This document shows positions 1 through 8,241 of a stretch of DNA of 36,438 bases, piece after piece. A program made the position numbers and the translations under genes. Source of the stretch: an uncultured Oleiphilus sp. (GTDB taxonomy: Bacteria > Pseudomonadota > Gammaproteobacteria > Pseudomonadales > Oleiphilaceae). A model generated the notes under the pieces. The model saw nothing but the letters and a program-made list of their open reading frames with translations. It did no database searches and was not told the DNA's origin. Location: NCBI GenBank assembly GCA_913020495.1, contig CAJWBJ010000036.1:1-36438 (forward strand). Direction: 5' to 3'. Numbering within the stretch: the first letter of the stretch is position 1; the number at the start of each line of letters is the position of its first letter.

Positions 1-732
1 ACCATTCGAGATGGCACGACACTTCTAAGTGTCTCAGGTGAAGTGGTTGGACAAATCAACGCATTGTCAGTGTTAACTACTGGCGGTGTTGAATTTGGTA
101 TGCCTAATCGCGTCACTGCAAATTGTTATTTTGGTGATGGTAGTATTACTGATATTGAGAATAGCGCTAAACTAGGTGGTAATATTCACACTAAAGGCGT
201 ATTAATTTTGTCTTCATATTTATCAACGTTGTTTGCTAAAGAAGATGAAATGCCATTATCTGCAAGTATTGCTTTCGAACAATCTTATGGTGAGGTTGAT
301 GGGGATAGTGCCTCATTAGCTGAACTTTGTGCATTGATTTCCTCATTGTCGGGTGTACCAATTTTGCAACAATATGCGATGACCGGTTCTGTCAATCAAT
401 TTGGTGAAGTACAACCCGTTGGTGGTGTTAATGAAAAAATAGAAGGCTATTTCTCTGCATGTAAAATACTAGGCTTATCAGGTAATCAAGGTGTACTACT
501 ACCGGTTGGAAATGTGCATAATCTAATGTTAAATAAAGAAGTTCTTGATGCGGTTAAAAAAGGCCGGTTTAAAATTTATGCGATCAAGCATGTTAACGAT
601 GCTTTAGAAATATTAACGGGTAAGCATCCCGGTCAGTTGCAAGCTGATGGTCAATATCCTGCCGATAGTGCATTTGGCCTTATCCATCAAAAATTTACAG
701 AACTTCGAGATAAAGAAGAGGACGAAAACTAG
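1..732 (+). CDS. Lon-family ATP-dependent protease, C-terminal part (5' truncated by window edge)
   Basis: The reading frame is open from base 1, so the gene begins upstream; the GTG at 43 is only an internal codon. What is visible is the Lon proteolytic domain. The nucleophile Ser lies in GDSAS (codon 307-309), and the general-base Lys lies in GGVNEKIEG (codon 436-438), the usual Lon Ser-Lys dyad. The conserved GSVNQFGEVQPVGGVNEK stretch before the Lys resembles the LonB/YcbZ-type proteases of gammaproteobacteria, which degrade proteins in the cytoplasm using an upstream AAA+ module. That module is not in the window, so the subtype is inferred. The C-terminal tail after residue 215 is short and acidic. 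The next gene starts 2 bases after the stop, suggesting cotranscription. Confidence 0.9.
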   Translation, partial: TIRDGTTLLSVSGEVVGQINALSVLTTGGVEFGMPNRVTANCYFGDGSITDIENSAKLGGNIHTKGVLILSSYLSTLFAKEDEMPLSASIAFEQSYGEVDGDSASLAELCALISSLSGVPILQQYAMTGSVNQFGEVQPVGGVNEKIEGYFSACKILGLSGNQGVLLPVGNVHNLMLNKEVLDAVKKGRFKIYAIKHVNDALEILTGKHPGQLQADGQYPADSAFGLIHQKFTELRDKEEDEN

Positions 733-734
733 TT

Positions 735-1625
735 ATGAAACCTGTGTTTAATGTTGTTTTTTTTATGGCTGCTTTTTGTTGTTTAAGTACGAAACTCTAT
801 GCAGATACACCCTTAACTAATGAGACCAAAGTTAATAATACTGCCGAAGTTACTGACTCTACCAGAGCTATAAAAGGCATTAATTTAATTGGAAAATTAA
901 CACAGGGCTCTTTGATTACTGGCAAGGTTGAAAAAGGGCTAAGTATTTTTTTAAATGATACCGCTGTGAAACTAGACCCTGAAGGTAATTTTGTTATTGG
1001 TTTTGGTCGTGATGCCGACTTGCAACAAGTGCTAACGCTAAAAAGCCAAGACCTAACGCTTTTTAGAAAAGAAATTATGTTGTCTAAAAGAGAGTACAAA
1101 ATTCAGCGTGTAGAAGGGGTGCCTAAAAAGATGGTAAATCCAGACCCAAGTAAAACTGCCAGAATACAGTCAGATGCGCTATTGGTTAGAACTGCACGTA
1201 AAAACAATCTGGAATTAGACTACTTTCTTCAAGATTTTGTTCGACCATTAGATGCACCTATAACAGGTGTTTATGGGAGCCAGCGTTTTTATAACGGGAC
1301 ACCTAAGCGTCCACATTTTGGGCTTGATTATGCTGCCCCTGTTGGAACAATTATTTATGCGCCTGCTAGTGGCGTCGTTACGCTGAATCATGATGATATG
1401 TACTATTCTGGTGGTACATTAATAATTGATCATGGTTATGGTGTTTCTTCTACTTTTCTTCACTTAAGTGAGTTATTAGTGAAAAAAGGAGACAAAATAG
1501 CTCAGGGTGATGTTATTGCTAAAGTGGGAAGAGGCGGGCGCGCAACGGGCCCGCATCTTGATTGGCGTATTAATTGGTTTGATGTGCGAATAGACCCGCA
1601 ACTTGTTTTAGAGCGTTATCAATAA
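735..1625 (+). CDS. Secreted M23-family (LytM-like) metallopeptidase
   Basis: The 296-residue protein begins with a signal peptide (residues 1-23, ending LYA-D). A linker of about 140 residues follows, then an M23 peptidase domain (about 175-290). M23 enzymes cut peptidoglycan cross-bridges or activate amidases in the periplasm. Zinc and catalytic positions visible are H194 and D198 (HFGLD), H243 (HLS) and H274 (GPHLDW). In classical LytM enzymes the last motif is HxH with the second His binding zinc; here that place is D276. I recall HLDW-type motifs in other proteobacterial M23 proteins, so this may be a subfamily trait and not inactivation. The gene follows the Lon-like protease by 2 bases and converges on the glycosyltransferase gene. 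Whether it is a hydrolase or a regulator cannot be decided from sequence. Confidence 0.88.
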   Translation: MKPVFNVVFFMAAFCCLSTKLYADTPLTNETKVNNTAEVTDSTRAIKGINLIGKLTQGSLITGKVEKGLSIFLNDTAVKLDPEGNFVIGFGRDADLQQVLTLKSQDLTLFRKEIMLSKREYKIQRVEGVPKKMVNPDPSKTARIQSDALLVRTARKNNLELDYFLQDFVRPLDAPITGVYGSQRFYNGTPKRPHFGLDYAAPVGTIIYAPASGVVTLNHDDMYYSGGTLIIDHGYGVSSTFLHLSELLVKKGDKIAQGDVIAKVGRGGRATGPHLDWRINWFDVRIDPQLVLERYQ

Positions 1626-1684
1626 ATAAAATCACTATTTGTAATTTGTTATATATAGGGTGATTTACACAACTTAAACCCCTG

Positions 1685-1713
1685 TTATTCCGGTCGTTTT
1701 TGAGCCGGAATCC
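1685..1713. repeat. Intergenic hairpin repeat, copy 1 (possible bidirectional terminator)
   Basis: ATTCCGG at 1687-1693 is complementary to CCGGAAT at 1705-1711, with a T-rich loop. It lies between two convergent genes, and T-rich DNA follows on the plus strand (CTTTTATATT). Its reverse complement carries CCGGAATAACAGGGG, which recurs nearly intact near 32505. This suggests a dispersed intergenic repeat family that here could end transcription from both sides. Confidence 0.55.
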
Positions 1714-1758
1714 AGCTTTTATATTGCTGTTTAGTCAAACGGCTGTCGTACTAAACGC

Positions 1759-3585
1759 TCAAATAGATGCTTGATTCGTAATAGGTCCAAGTGAGCTCTG
1801 GAAAGCTTCTTCCATATGTTTCGTAAATTGCTTTGCATTACAAATATCTGATTGCTGCATTCGTTCTCTCATATCTGCTCGAAGTTCAATCAGTTTTTCA
1901 GCGTTATTTGCTAAGTCAATTGAGTATGTCTTGAATGAACTCAAGTCATCTGAAACCAACTCAATAAAACCAGCGTGCGTCATGATACTAGCGCCAACTC
2001 GTGCAGCATGCCTATCACCCGTAAATGTCATCGTGGGAACGCCCATCCACATTGCTTCACAAGTAGTTGTTGTACCATTATAAGGAAAGGTATCTAAAGC
2101 AATGTCTATTTGATCATAAACTTGAAGGTGGTTTTCTAATGATTGAATTACCTCCAGTAGTGTAATTCGGTCAGGTGTAATACCAACACTCTGGAAATAG
2201 CCAAGATAACGTTCACGTAGTGACTTCTCTTCCATTTGTCTTGATTTGATGATCATTCTGGAATTAGGTACGGCTAATAAAATCTCAGCCCAGGTTTTAA
2301 TAACGCTGTCAGTGACTTTAGCAAGGTTATTGAAACTACCGAAAGTAATATAACCATTCTTAATAGAGGGTGGTTCTTTTTGGTATGGAATGCTTGTATC
2401 ACCTTCAAAACATAAAAAACCTTTTGGAAGGCGAATAAGTTTTTCAGAACTTAATTTATCAGAACTTAAGGTAGGGTCTGTGATTTCATCGATGATCCGA
2501 ATATCCATTTCTGGAATTCCTGTTGAATGAGGGTAACCCAACCAGCTGATTTGGATCGGAGCAGCTCTTCTTGAAAAAACTGATAAACGGTTGTGTGATG
2601 TATGACCTGACAGGTCGACGAGAATATCAATTTCATTTTTGGAAATGAGCTGTGCAACTGCTTCATCACTTAATGAGTGAATCATTTCCCAGTGATCGGC
2701 AAGTGACTCAAACTTATGTGTGACTCGATCAACCTTCTCGCCATTATAAAAGCAATAGATTTCAAATTTTTCTCGGTTGTGATTGCTTATTAGAGGAATA
2801 AGGAAAGAAGCAACAGAATGGATCCGAAAATCAGCAGAGACATACCCGATTCGAATCTTATTATTTGGTTTTGCCTTATATTCAATTGTTTGCTTCTTTT
2901 TAGGGAAGTGGTCGGCGGCGAGAATATGCTTTTGAGAAAGCGCTTCTGCACTTAAACTTTCCATATAGTTGGAGTTAAGCAGAATATCAGACAGTAAACC
3001 TAAAGATGTTGTGTCCTGTTCATGGGCGCGTAAATAAAACTCATTGGCTTGCTCTATATTACATAAAGCTAATTGAGCATTCCCCATATTATTGAGTGAA
3101 GGCAAATGATCAGGTTTTAACTTCAATGCACTTTCAAAGCACTCAACAGCCTTCAGGATAGATTTTTGCTTAAAGTAAGCAGTGCCTAAGTTCTGAATAG
3201 CTTCAAGTTGTTTTGGAGCAACTTTGACTGCTTTTTGAAGTACGATAACGGCTTTGTCAAACTGGCTTGTTTGTAAAAGCAAAATACCAAGGCCTACCAG
3301 GTATCTTGGCTCGATGGGACTAACCTGTACTGCTTTTGATAATAGTGCTTCACCTTGTTCATGTAAGCCTGCATGTGAAACAAGCAAACCAAATAGGAAA
3401 TTTGTTTCTGCATGAGAGGGTCGATCAGCTAAAATCTGTTGATAAAGATTCTTGGCCTGATTGAGGTCGCCTTTTTGATGGAGGGAATAGGCAAGCTGTA
3501 GCTTATTTGCTTGTTCTGATGATAATGGTTTTTGTTTACGGAGACTTAGCTTCTGCCCCGTGTTCTTAGTTTTTTTTTTAGCCAT
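1759..3585 (-). CDS. TPR-containing O-linked N-acetylglucosamine transferase (SPINDLY/OGT type, GT41)
   Basis: The protein transfers a sugar, typically GlcNAc from UDP-GlcNAc, to Ser/Thr of target proteins; it is probably cytoplasmic. With the chosen start (MAKKKTKN) it has 608 residues. About five TPR repeats (roughly residues 25-185) precede the catalytic part (about 240-600). Hallmarks are GYVSADFRIHSV (catalytic-type His), DLSGHTSHNRL, QISWLGYPHSTG, FGSFNNLAKV, the KSR nucleotide-binding region and DTFPYNGTTTTCEAMWMGVP. An in-frame ATG at 3642 would add 19 residues, but a TATTAT-like element lies inside that extension and neither start has a clear Shine-Dalgarno; MAKKK is preferred. The fourth to sixth codons lie in a run of ten A. 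The gene stands alone, so targets are unknown. Confidence 0.9.
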   Translation of the reverse strand: MAKKKTKNTGQKLSLRKQKPLSSEQANKLQLAYSLHQKGDLNQAKNLYQQILADRPSHAETNFLFGLLVSHAGLHEQGEALLSKAVQVSPIEPRYLVGLGILLLQTSQFDKAVIVLQKAVKVAPKQLEAIQNLGTAYFKQKSILKAVECFESALKLKPDHLPSLNNMGNAQLALCNIEQANEFYLRAHEQDTTSLGLLSDILLNSNYMESLSAEALSQKHILAADHFPKKKQTIEYKAKPNNKIRIGYVSADFRIHSVASFLIPLISNHNREKFEIYCFYNGEKVDRVTHKFESLADHWEMIHSLSDEAVAQLISKNEIDILVDLSGHTSHNRLSVFSRRAAPIQISWLGYPHSTGIPEMDIRIIDEITDPTLSSDKLSSEKLIRLPKGFLCFEGDTSIPYQKEPPSIKNGYITFGSFNNLAKVTDSVIKTWAEILLAVPNSRMIIKSRQMEEKSLRERYLGYFQSVGITPDRITLLEVIQSLENHLQVYDQIDIALDTFPYNGTTTTCEAMWMGVPTMTFTGDRHAARVGASIMTHAGFIELVSDDLSSFKTYSIDLANNAEKLIELRADMRERMQQSDICNAKQFTKHMEEAFQSSLGPITNQASI

Positions 3586-3767
3586 GGCAAATAGGGATTT
3601 CTTTAGGAATATTAAGCGTATAATATCGTCGACATTACCCATTTTGCAATTGATTCTTTGAGATTACGCTAAGAATCTGAACAGGTTATACAAATATAAT
3701 CTGAGTCAATTTAAATGCTCAGTGAAAGCTATAAATAACATTTTATTTTTATATATGAGGGCGAAGT

Positions 3768-4193
3768 ATGAGTACTATTTTAGGGCTAATGAAGCAAAAT
3801 CACCGGGAGTGTGATGAACTTTTTTCTTCAGCAGAAGATGCTGCATCAACAGGAGATTGGGTAAAAGCCAAAGCTGATTGGGCTGCTTTTACAGATGAGT
3901 TAGAGCAACATATTACTGTCAAAGAAGAAGGTATCCTGTTTCCTGCTATTGAGTCAGTGAATGGTCCAATGGGGCCAACACAGATGATGCGGGCTGAGCA
4001 TGAACAGATGCGAGCGTTGGTTTTGCAAATCGATGCAGCAGTGGCTGCTCAAGATACACAGAAGTATCTCGGTTTATCAGAAACCTTGATGATGTTGATG
4101 CAGCAGCATAATATGAAAGAAGAGCAGATCCTCTATCCTATGATCGATCAATTTGTACCTAATGGTGCACAATTACTACAAGAAACTGTTTAG
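3768..4193 (+). CDS. Hemerythrin HHE-domain protein
   Basis: A 141-residue all-helical protein with the di-iron ligand pattern of hemerythrin HHE domains: H12 (NHRECDE), H48 with E53/E54 (QHITVKEEGILFP), H78 (RAEHEQM) and H114 with E118 (QQHNMKEEQILYP). Such proteins bind O2 or NO, or protect and repair iron centres, in the cytoplasm. GAGGGCG a few bases before the ATG serves as the ribosome binding site. It is the first gene of a tight operon with a DUF2249 protein and a membrane protein, a combination I associate with nitrosative or oxygen stress. I looked for an FNR-type site upstream and found none convincing. Confidence 0.9.
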   Translation: MSTILGLMKQNHRECDELFSSAEDAASTGDWVKAKADWAAFTDELEQHITVKEEGILFPAIESVNGPMGPTQMMRAEHEQMRALVLQIDAAVAAQDTQKYLGLSETLMMLMQQHNMKEEQILYPMIDQFVPNGAQLLQETV

Positions 4194-4198
4194 ACTCG

Positions 4199-4483
4199 AT
4201 GTTAGTTGAACATCAACTGGATGCTCGTGAAATGATGCATCCAGAACCTTTTGAAAAGTCGACAGCTATACTTCAAGCTCTACGCTCCGGCGAATATTTA
4301 CGTATGCTGCACCGACGTATACCATACCCACTTATTGACTATTGTAAGGCACTAAATCTCAATTTTTTAGTTGATGCGATTAGTCAAAATAGTTATGAAA
4401 TTATTATTTATTTTCCCACTGATATTGAAGATTTAAATCAAGAAAGTATTTTGAAAGTAAAAGGGAAGAGAGTAGATCTATGA
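4199..4483 (+). CDS. DUF2249 domain-containing protein
   Basis: A 94-residue soluble protein. The opening LDAREMMHPEPFEKSTAILQ, followed by a hydrophobic strand-helix pattern and a short terminal strand (SYEIIIYFP), matches the DUF2249 fold, a SirA/TusA-like small domain. DUF2249 is often found with hemerythrins and denitrification or NO-handling genes; its biochemical role is not settled. It starts 5 bases after the hemerythrin stop and overlaps the next gene by 4 bases (ATGA), so the three are probably translationally coupled. The CxP sulfur-carrier motif of TusA is absent. Confidence 0.8.
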   Translation: MLVEHQLDAREMMHPEPFEKSTAILQALRSGEYLRMLHRRIPYPLIDYCKALNLNFLVDAISQNSYEIIIYFPTDIEDLNQESILKVKGKRVDL

Positions 4484-5784
4484 AAATGGAAGGTCTTTCG
4501 TTTGATAATGTACCTGCTATTCATATTCCTTTCCGCTTTTTTAACACAGCACCCTGGATGGGGCTCTTTGCTGCGGTTATTTTATTTTTTTCTGGCGCTG
4601 AAGCGTTTGATTCTCAATGGACACCCCAACTCTTAGCAATTACGCACTTACTGACGCTTGGATTTATGGTGATGGTAATGTTTGGTGCATTGTTTCAATT
4701 ATTACCGGTTATTAGCGGTATAACGATTCCTAAAGCCCGAGTAATCGCGCCGTTAATCCATATAGCGCTGGTACTGGGTGTTGCCTTGCTAGTTGTTGGC
4801 TTTTTACGCTTTCAATACCATTTATTTTTCTATGCATTGCCTTTGTTGGTAGCCGCGTTTGTATTTTTTCTTGTAGCTCTGGGTTCACGTTTGCGACATA
4901 ACATTCGCGGTGGTGATTCTATTTATGTTATTCGTTTTGCTGCATTATCCTTAATGGTCACCATTGTATTGGGGGTTGTTCGAGTTTTAACTTATCTTGG
5001 ATATAATGATTTTTTTGTAATTCAGTCGATTACGAATTTGCATTTGGGGTGGGGGCTGGCTGGCTGGAGCTTATTAGTTGTGATGGGAGTGAGTTATCAA
5101 GTCATTCCCATGTTTCATATTACGCCTTGTTATTCGAAAAAAATAACCAAAACAGTGCCCGCATTACTTTTCTTCTGTTTGTTAGGCCTATCATTTATTC
5201 AAGGTGAAGTACTATCAAAAATGCTTATCATTATAATATGTTTGGTCATGGCTTTTTATGCCACATATTCATTATTTTTACTTAGTAAGCGCAAACGAAA
5301 AATTAGAGATTTAACCGTATATTTTTGGCGTTTAGCTTTTATTTGTCTGGGGGGAGGAGCTTTTCTATTAGCTATAAACCAGTTCTTTGAATTGTCAGGT
5401 AGGTTCAATACCACCTTAGGCGTGCTGGCTATCTATGGTTTCTTTATTAGCGTTATTATGGGAATGCTACTTAAAATCATTCCATTTTTGACGTATCTGC
5501 ATCTTCAGCGTCAATGTATGACTCGTTATGAATTACTACCTAGTTTACCAAATATGCGTGAGATAATTAGTGAAAACCAAGCTGTCTGGCAGTTCAGGTT
5601 ACACGTTATATCTCTGCTTTTGTTATTATTTTGTACTGTATTCTCACAGGCCGCATCAATAGCAGGCTTGGCGATGTTATTAGATTTTATGTGGCTGGGC
5701 ATCAGTGTAACCAAAGCTTCAAAACTTTATTATCAGCATTCAAGACGCATTATCAATACTGCGCCCGTAGTATGCGATTCGTAA
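4480..5784 (+). CDS. Polytopic membrane protein, haem-copper oxidase subunit I-like / NnrS-like
   Basis: The protein has 434 residues and about 12 hydrophobic segments. His residues sit in or beside helices in HLLTLGFMVMVMFGALFQLL and in NLHLGWGLAGW...YQVIPMFHITP. These resemble NnrS and the haem-copper-oxidase-I-like proteins found with NO-response genes. The full set of oxidase haem and copper ligands is not evident, so I do not call it an oxidase. It overlaps the DUF2249 gene by 4 bases, and with the hemerythrin gene forms one operon, suggesting membrane-side NO or O2 handling. The family match rests on memory of these motifs; a profile search would settle it. Confidence 0.7.
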   Translation: MKMEGLSFDNVPAIHIPFRFFNTAPWMGLFAAVILFFSGAEAFDSQWTPQLLAITHLLTLGFMVMVMFGALFQLLPVISGITIPKARVIAPLIHIALVLGVALLVVGFLRFQYHLFFYALPLLVAAFVFFLVALGSRLRHNIRGGDSIYVIRFAALSLMVTIVLGVVRVLTYLGYNDFFVIQSITNLHLGWGLAGWSLLVVMGVSYQVIPMFHITPCYSKKITKTVPALLFFCLLGLSFIQGEVLSKMLIIIICLVMAFYATYSLFLLSKRKRKIRDLTVYFWRLAFICLGGGAFLLAINQFFELSGRFNTTLGVLAIYGFFISVIMGMLLKIIPFLTYLHLQRQCMTRYELLPSLPNMREIISENQAVWQFRLHVISLLLLLFCTVFSQAASIAGLAMLLDFMWLGISVTKASKLYYQHSRRIINTAPVVCDS

Positions 5785-6023
5785 CGTTTTGTTAAGACAG
5801 GTTTAATTCTCTCCAAAAATCGACATATACTAAATAGACTATTTTTTAACCAGTAAACTTATTCAAAGGATGATTAATAAAGTTAGATACTAAAATTATG
5901 CGTTTCCTCAATATAAACGCGACGAGGTTATCACCTTTTACAGCTCGTTAATTGTCTGAGTTTCAATGGCCACAAGCTAATAAAAACTCAAGCGACTGTA
6001 AGTTATTTGAGAGGACTTTTGCC

Positions 6024-7061
6024 ATGTTTGAAATACTGGATCAATACCAGGTCAATGAGCTGCACGTCAGAAATGATGCTGTCAGCGGTCTTAAAGCAAT
6101 TATTGCTATTCATAACACCCATTTCGGTCCTGCATTAGGGGGCTGTCGCTTTATTCAATACAACAATGACCAAGATGCAATGAATGATGCCATACGTTTG
6201 GCACGGGGCATGAGTTATAAAGCGGCTCTGGCTGGCGTTAATCAAGGTGGCGGCAAAGCCGTTATCATGAAACCGGATGGCTACTATGATGCTAAATTAT
6301 TATTTTCAGAGTTCGGTCGATTTGTAGAATCGCTTCAAGGCAGGTATATCACTGCGATTGACTCCGGTACGACAGCAAAAGAAATGGATATCATTCAGCA
6401 GCATACCTCCTATGTTACTAGTACGAGTGACACCGAAAATCCCTCTATATATACAGCTAAAGGTGTTTTTGAAGGTATTAAAGCCTCTGTAAAACACAAG
6501 CTAAATCGTGATGACTTGCAAGGGTTGAGAATCGCGATACAAGGTGTAGGTAACGTAGGCACAGCATTAGGTCATATGCTGGATAAAGCTGGCGCTTATG
6601 TCATTGTTTCAGATATCTGCCAAGCAAATATTGATACCGCCATGAGTGAGTTTGCCTCAGAAGTTGTTGCGCCCGACGATATCTATCATACACCGTGTGC
6701 GGTGTTTTCTCCTTGTGGCCTGAGTAATGTCATAAATAAGGAAACTATCGAAAAGCTTGGCTGCATGATTATTGCCGGCTCTGCCAATGTACAGTTAGAA
6801 AACCACCTGTTAGGAAGGAGTTTGCATGAAAAGGGTATTTTATATGCGCCTGATTACGTCATTAATGCCGGAGGGTTAATCTACGCATCATCAGATTATC
6901 AAAATCATTCAAAAACAGTTGCTATGGATAAAGTTTCAAATATCTATTACACCTTGAGTGAGATCTTTGAACAATCAAAATTAACCAACACTGCCAGTAG
7001 CTACATCGCAGATGAATTAGCTCGTTCCAAGTTATATGGTGCTATCAACCAAGCGGCCTGA
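6024..7061 (+). CDS. ldh: Leucine dehydrogenase (Glu/Leu/Phe/Val dehydrogenase family)
   Basis: Oxidatively deaminates leucine, and usually valine and isoleucine, with NAD+ to give the 2-oxo acid. The start at MFEILDQYQ is chosen because AGAGG lies about 9 bases upstream; a TTG at 5952 would add 24 poorly conserved residues. The 345-residue length fits leucine dehydrogenases. Visible hallmarks are GLKAIIAIHNTHFGPALGGCR, catalytic Lys residues K66 (GMSYKAALAG) and K78 (GGGKAVI), and the nucleotide-binding GVGNVG near residue 174. The next gene, E1 alpha of a 2-oxo acid dehydrogenase, starts 10 bases later, so the product is passed directly to the next pathway step. Leucine is the likely substrate from context, but Phe or Val specificity is possible. 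Confidence 0.9.
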   Translation: MFEILDQYQVNELHVRNDAVSGLKAIIAIHNTHFGPALGGCRFIQYNNDQDAMNDAIRLARGMSYKAALAGVNQGGGKAVIMKPDGYYDAKLLFSEFGRFVESLQGRYITAIDSGTTAKEMDIIQQHTSYVTSTSDTENPSIYTAKGVFEGIKASVKHKLNRDDLQGLRIAIQGVGNVGTALGHMLDKAGAYVIVSDICQANIDTAMSEFASEVVAPDDIYHTPCAVFSPCGLSNVINKETIEKLGCMIIAGSANVQLENHLLGRSLHEKGILYAPDYVINAGGLIYASSDYQNHSKTVAMDKVSNIYYTLSEIFEQSKLTNTASSYIADELARSKLYGAINQAA

Positions 7062-7071
7062 GGAGAGTGTG

Positions 7072-8187
7072 ATGACCACTGTAACGAGTAATTCGATAAA
7101 TAAAGAACAATTAAATTTTAGTATTTCACGTTATTCACTTTTAAATAATAAAGGTGAACTAAGTGAAGAATTACCTGAATCTATTGCAGACATGAAACAA
7201 GCATTACATGCCTATAAAACCATGGTGCTGGGAAGGGCGTTTGATAAAAAAGCAATTGCTTTACAGCGCACTGGTAAGCTTGGGACCTATCCTTCCATAC
7301 TAGGACAGGAGGCAATTAGTACCGCAATAGGTGTAGCGCTTGATGAAAAAGATATTTTTGCCCCTTATTATCGTGATTTGACGGCGCAATATTTAAGAGG
7401 CGTGAGCTTAAAAGAAATGTTGCTCTATTGGGGGGGGAGTGAGCAGGGAAGTAATTATCAAAACTGTAAAAAAGATTTCCCTGTCTGTATTCCTATCGCA
7501 ACACAGCTTAGTCATGCAGCAGGCGCGGCTATTTCTCTAAAAGTTCAAGGTATACATCAGGCAGCATTAGTCACATGTGGTGATGGTGCCACTTCTAAAG
7601 GTGATTTTCTAGAAACTTTGAACTTGGCGGGTGCATGGCAGTTACCCTTGGTTATGGTTGTTAATAACAACCAGTGGGCGATTTCGACACCCAGAAGTGT
7701 TCAGTGTGCAGCGCAAACCATTGCTCAAAAAGCAATTGGTGCGGGCATAGAAGGTGTTGTTGTAGATGGGAATGACTATTTTGCAGTGTTGTTCGCAATA
7801 AAAGAAGCTTTGGTGAAAGCCTATTCGGGAAAGGGTGCAACTTTAATTGAAGCTGTTACCTATCGTCTTGGGGATCATACCACTGCAGATGATGCAGACC
7901 GTTATCGAGACCCGAAAGAACTTAAACAAGCCTGGAAAAATGAACCTATTAAACGTTTGCAGAACTACCTTTTGAAACATAACTTATGGAATGAAGATAA
8001 AGAACGTAAATTAATAGAGTTAGTCGCATCAGAAATAAATGAATCAGTTCAAGCGTATTTGGATGAGCCAAAACAAGGTCCTGAATCAATGTTTGAATTT
8101 TTATATGAGTCGATTCCTGAAAATTTGTATGATCAGTATGCAGAAGCCAAATATCAACGTTTCCAAACCGAGATAGATAAAATGTAG
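7072..8187 (+). CDS. 2-oxo acid dehydrogenase E1 component, alpha subunit
   Basis: With E1 beta it decarboxylates a 2-oxo acid using thiamine diphosphate and passes the acyl group to lipoyl-E2. ATG 7072 is preferred because AGGAGAG lies just upstream; an earlier in-frame ATG at 7036 lies inside the previous gene. The 371-residue protein carries the ThDP motif from GDGATSKGDF (about 170-179) to VVNNNQWAIS (about 197-206). It also has the phosphorylation-loop-like HTTADDADRYRDP found in PDH/BCDH alpha chains. Linkage to leucine dehydrogenase favours branched-chain 2-oxo acids (BCDH); pyruvate cannot be excluded, as relatives in Legionella or Coxiella are often labelled pdhA. A run of eight G at 7430-7437 lies in frame. 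Confidence 0.9.
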   Translation: MTTVTSNSINKEQLNFSISRYSLLNNKGELSEELPESIADMKQALHAYKTMVLGRAFDKKAIALQRTGKLGTYPSILGQEAISTAIGVALDEKDIFAPYYRDLTAQYLRGVSLKEMLLYWGGSEQGSNYQNCKKDFPVCIPIATQLSHAAGAAISLKVQGIHQAALVTCGDGATSKGDFLETLNLAGAWQLPLVMVVNNNQWAISTPRSVQCAAQTIAQKAIGAGIEGVVVDGNDYFAVLFAIKEALVKAYSGKGATLIEAVTYRLGDHTTADDADRYRDPKELKQAWKNEPIKRLQNYLLKHNLWNEDKERKLIELVASEINESVQAYLDEPKQGPESMFEFLYESIPENLYDQYAEAKYQRFQTEIDKM

Positions 8188-8241
8188 GGGTTATAGCTTA
8201 AAAAAGTACGGATATTATTAATAAGCATAGAGGTGATAAAG

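Noticed and set aside
3643-3767. FNR-type site before the hemerythrin operon
   Set aside because: TTGATTCTTTGAGATTA is the nearest match, but the spacing and right arm do not fit TTGAT-N4-ATCAA.
7430-7437. Run of eight G in the E1 alpha gene as a phase-variation tract
   Set aside because: It encodes Trp-Gly-Gly in frame within a metabolic enzyme; there is no sign of switching, and eight bases is near the lower limit.
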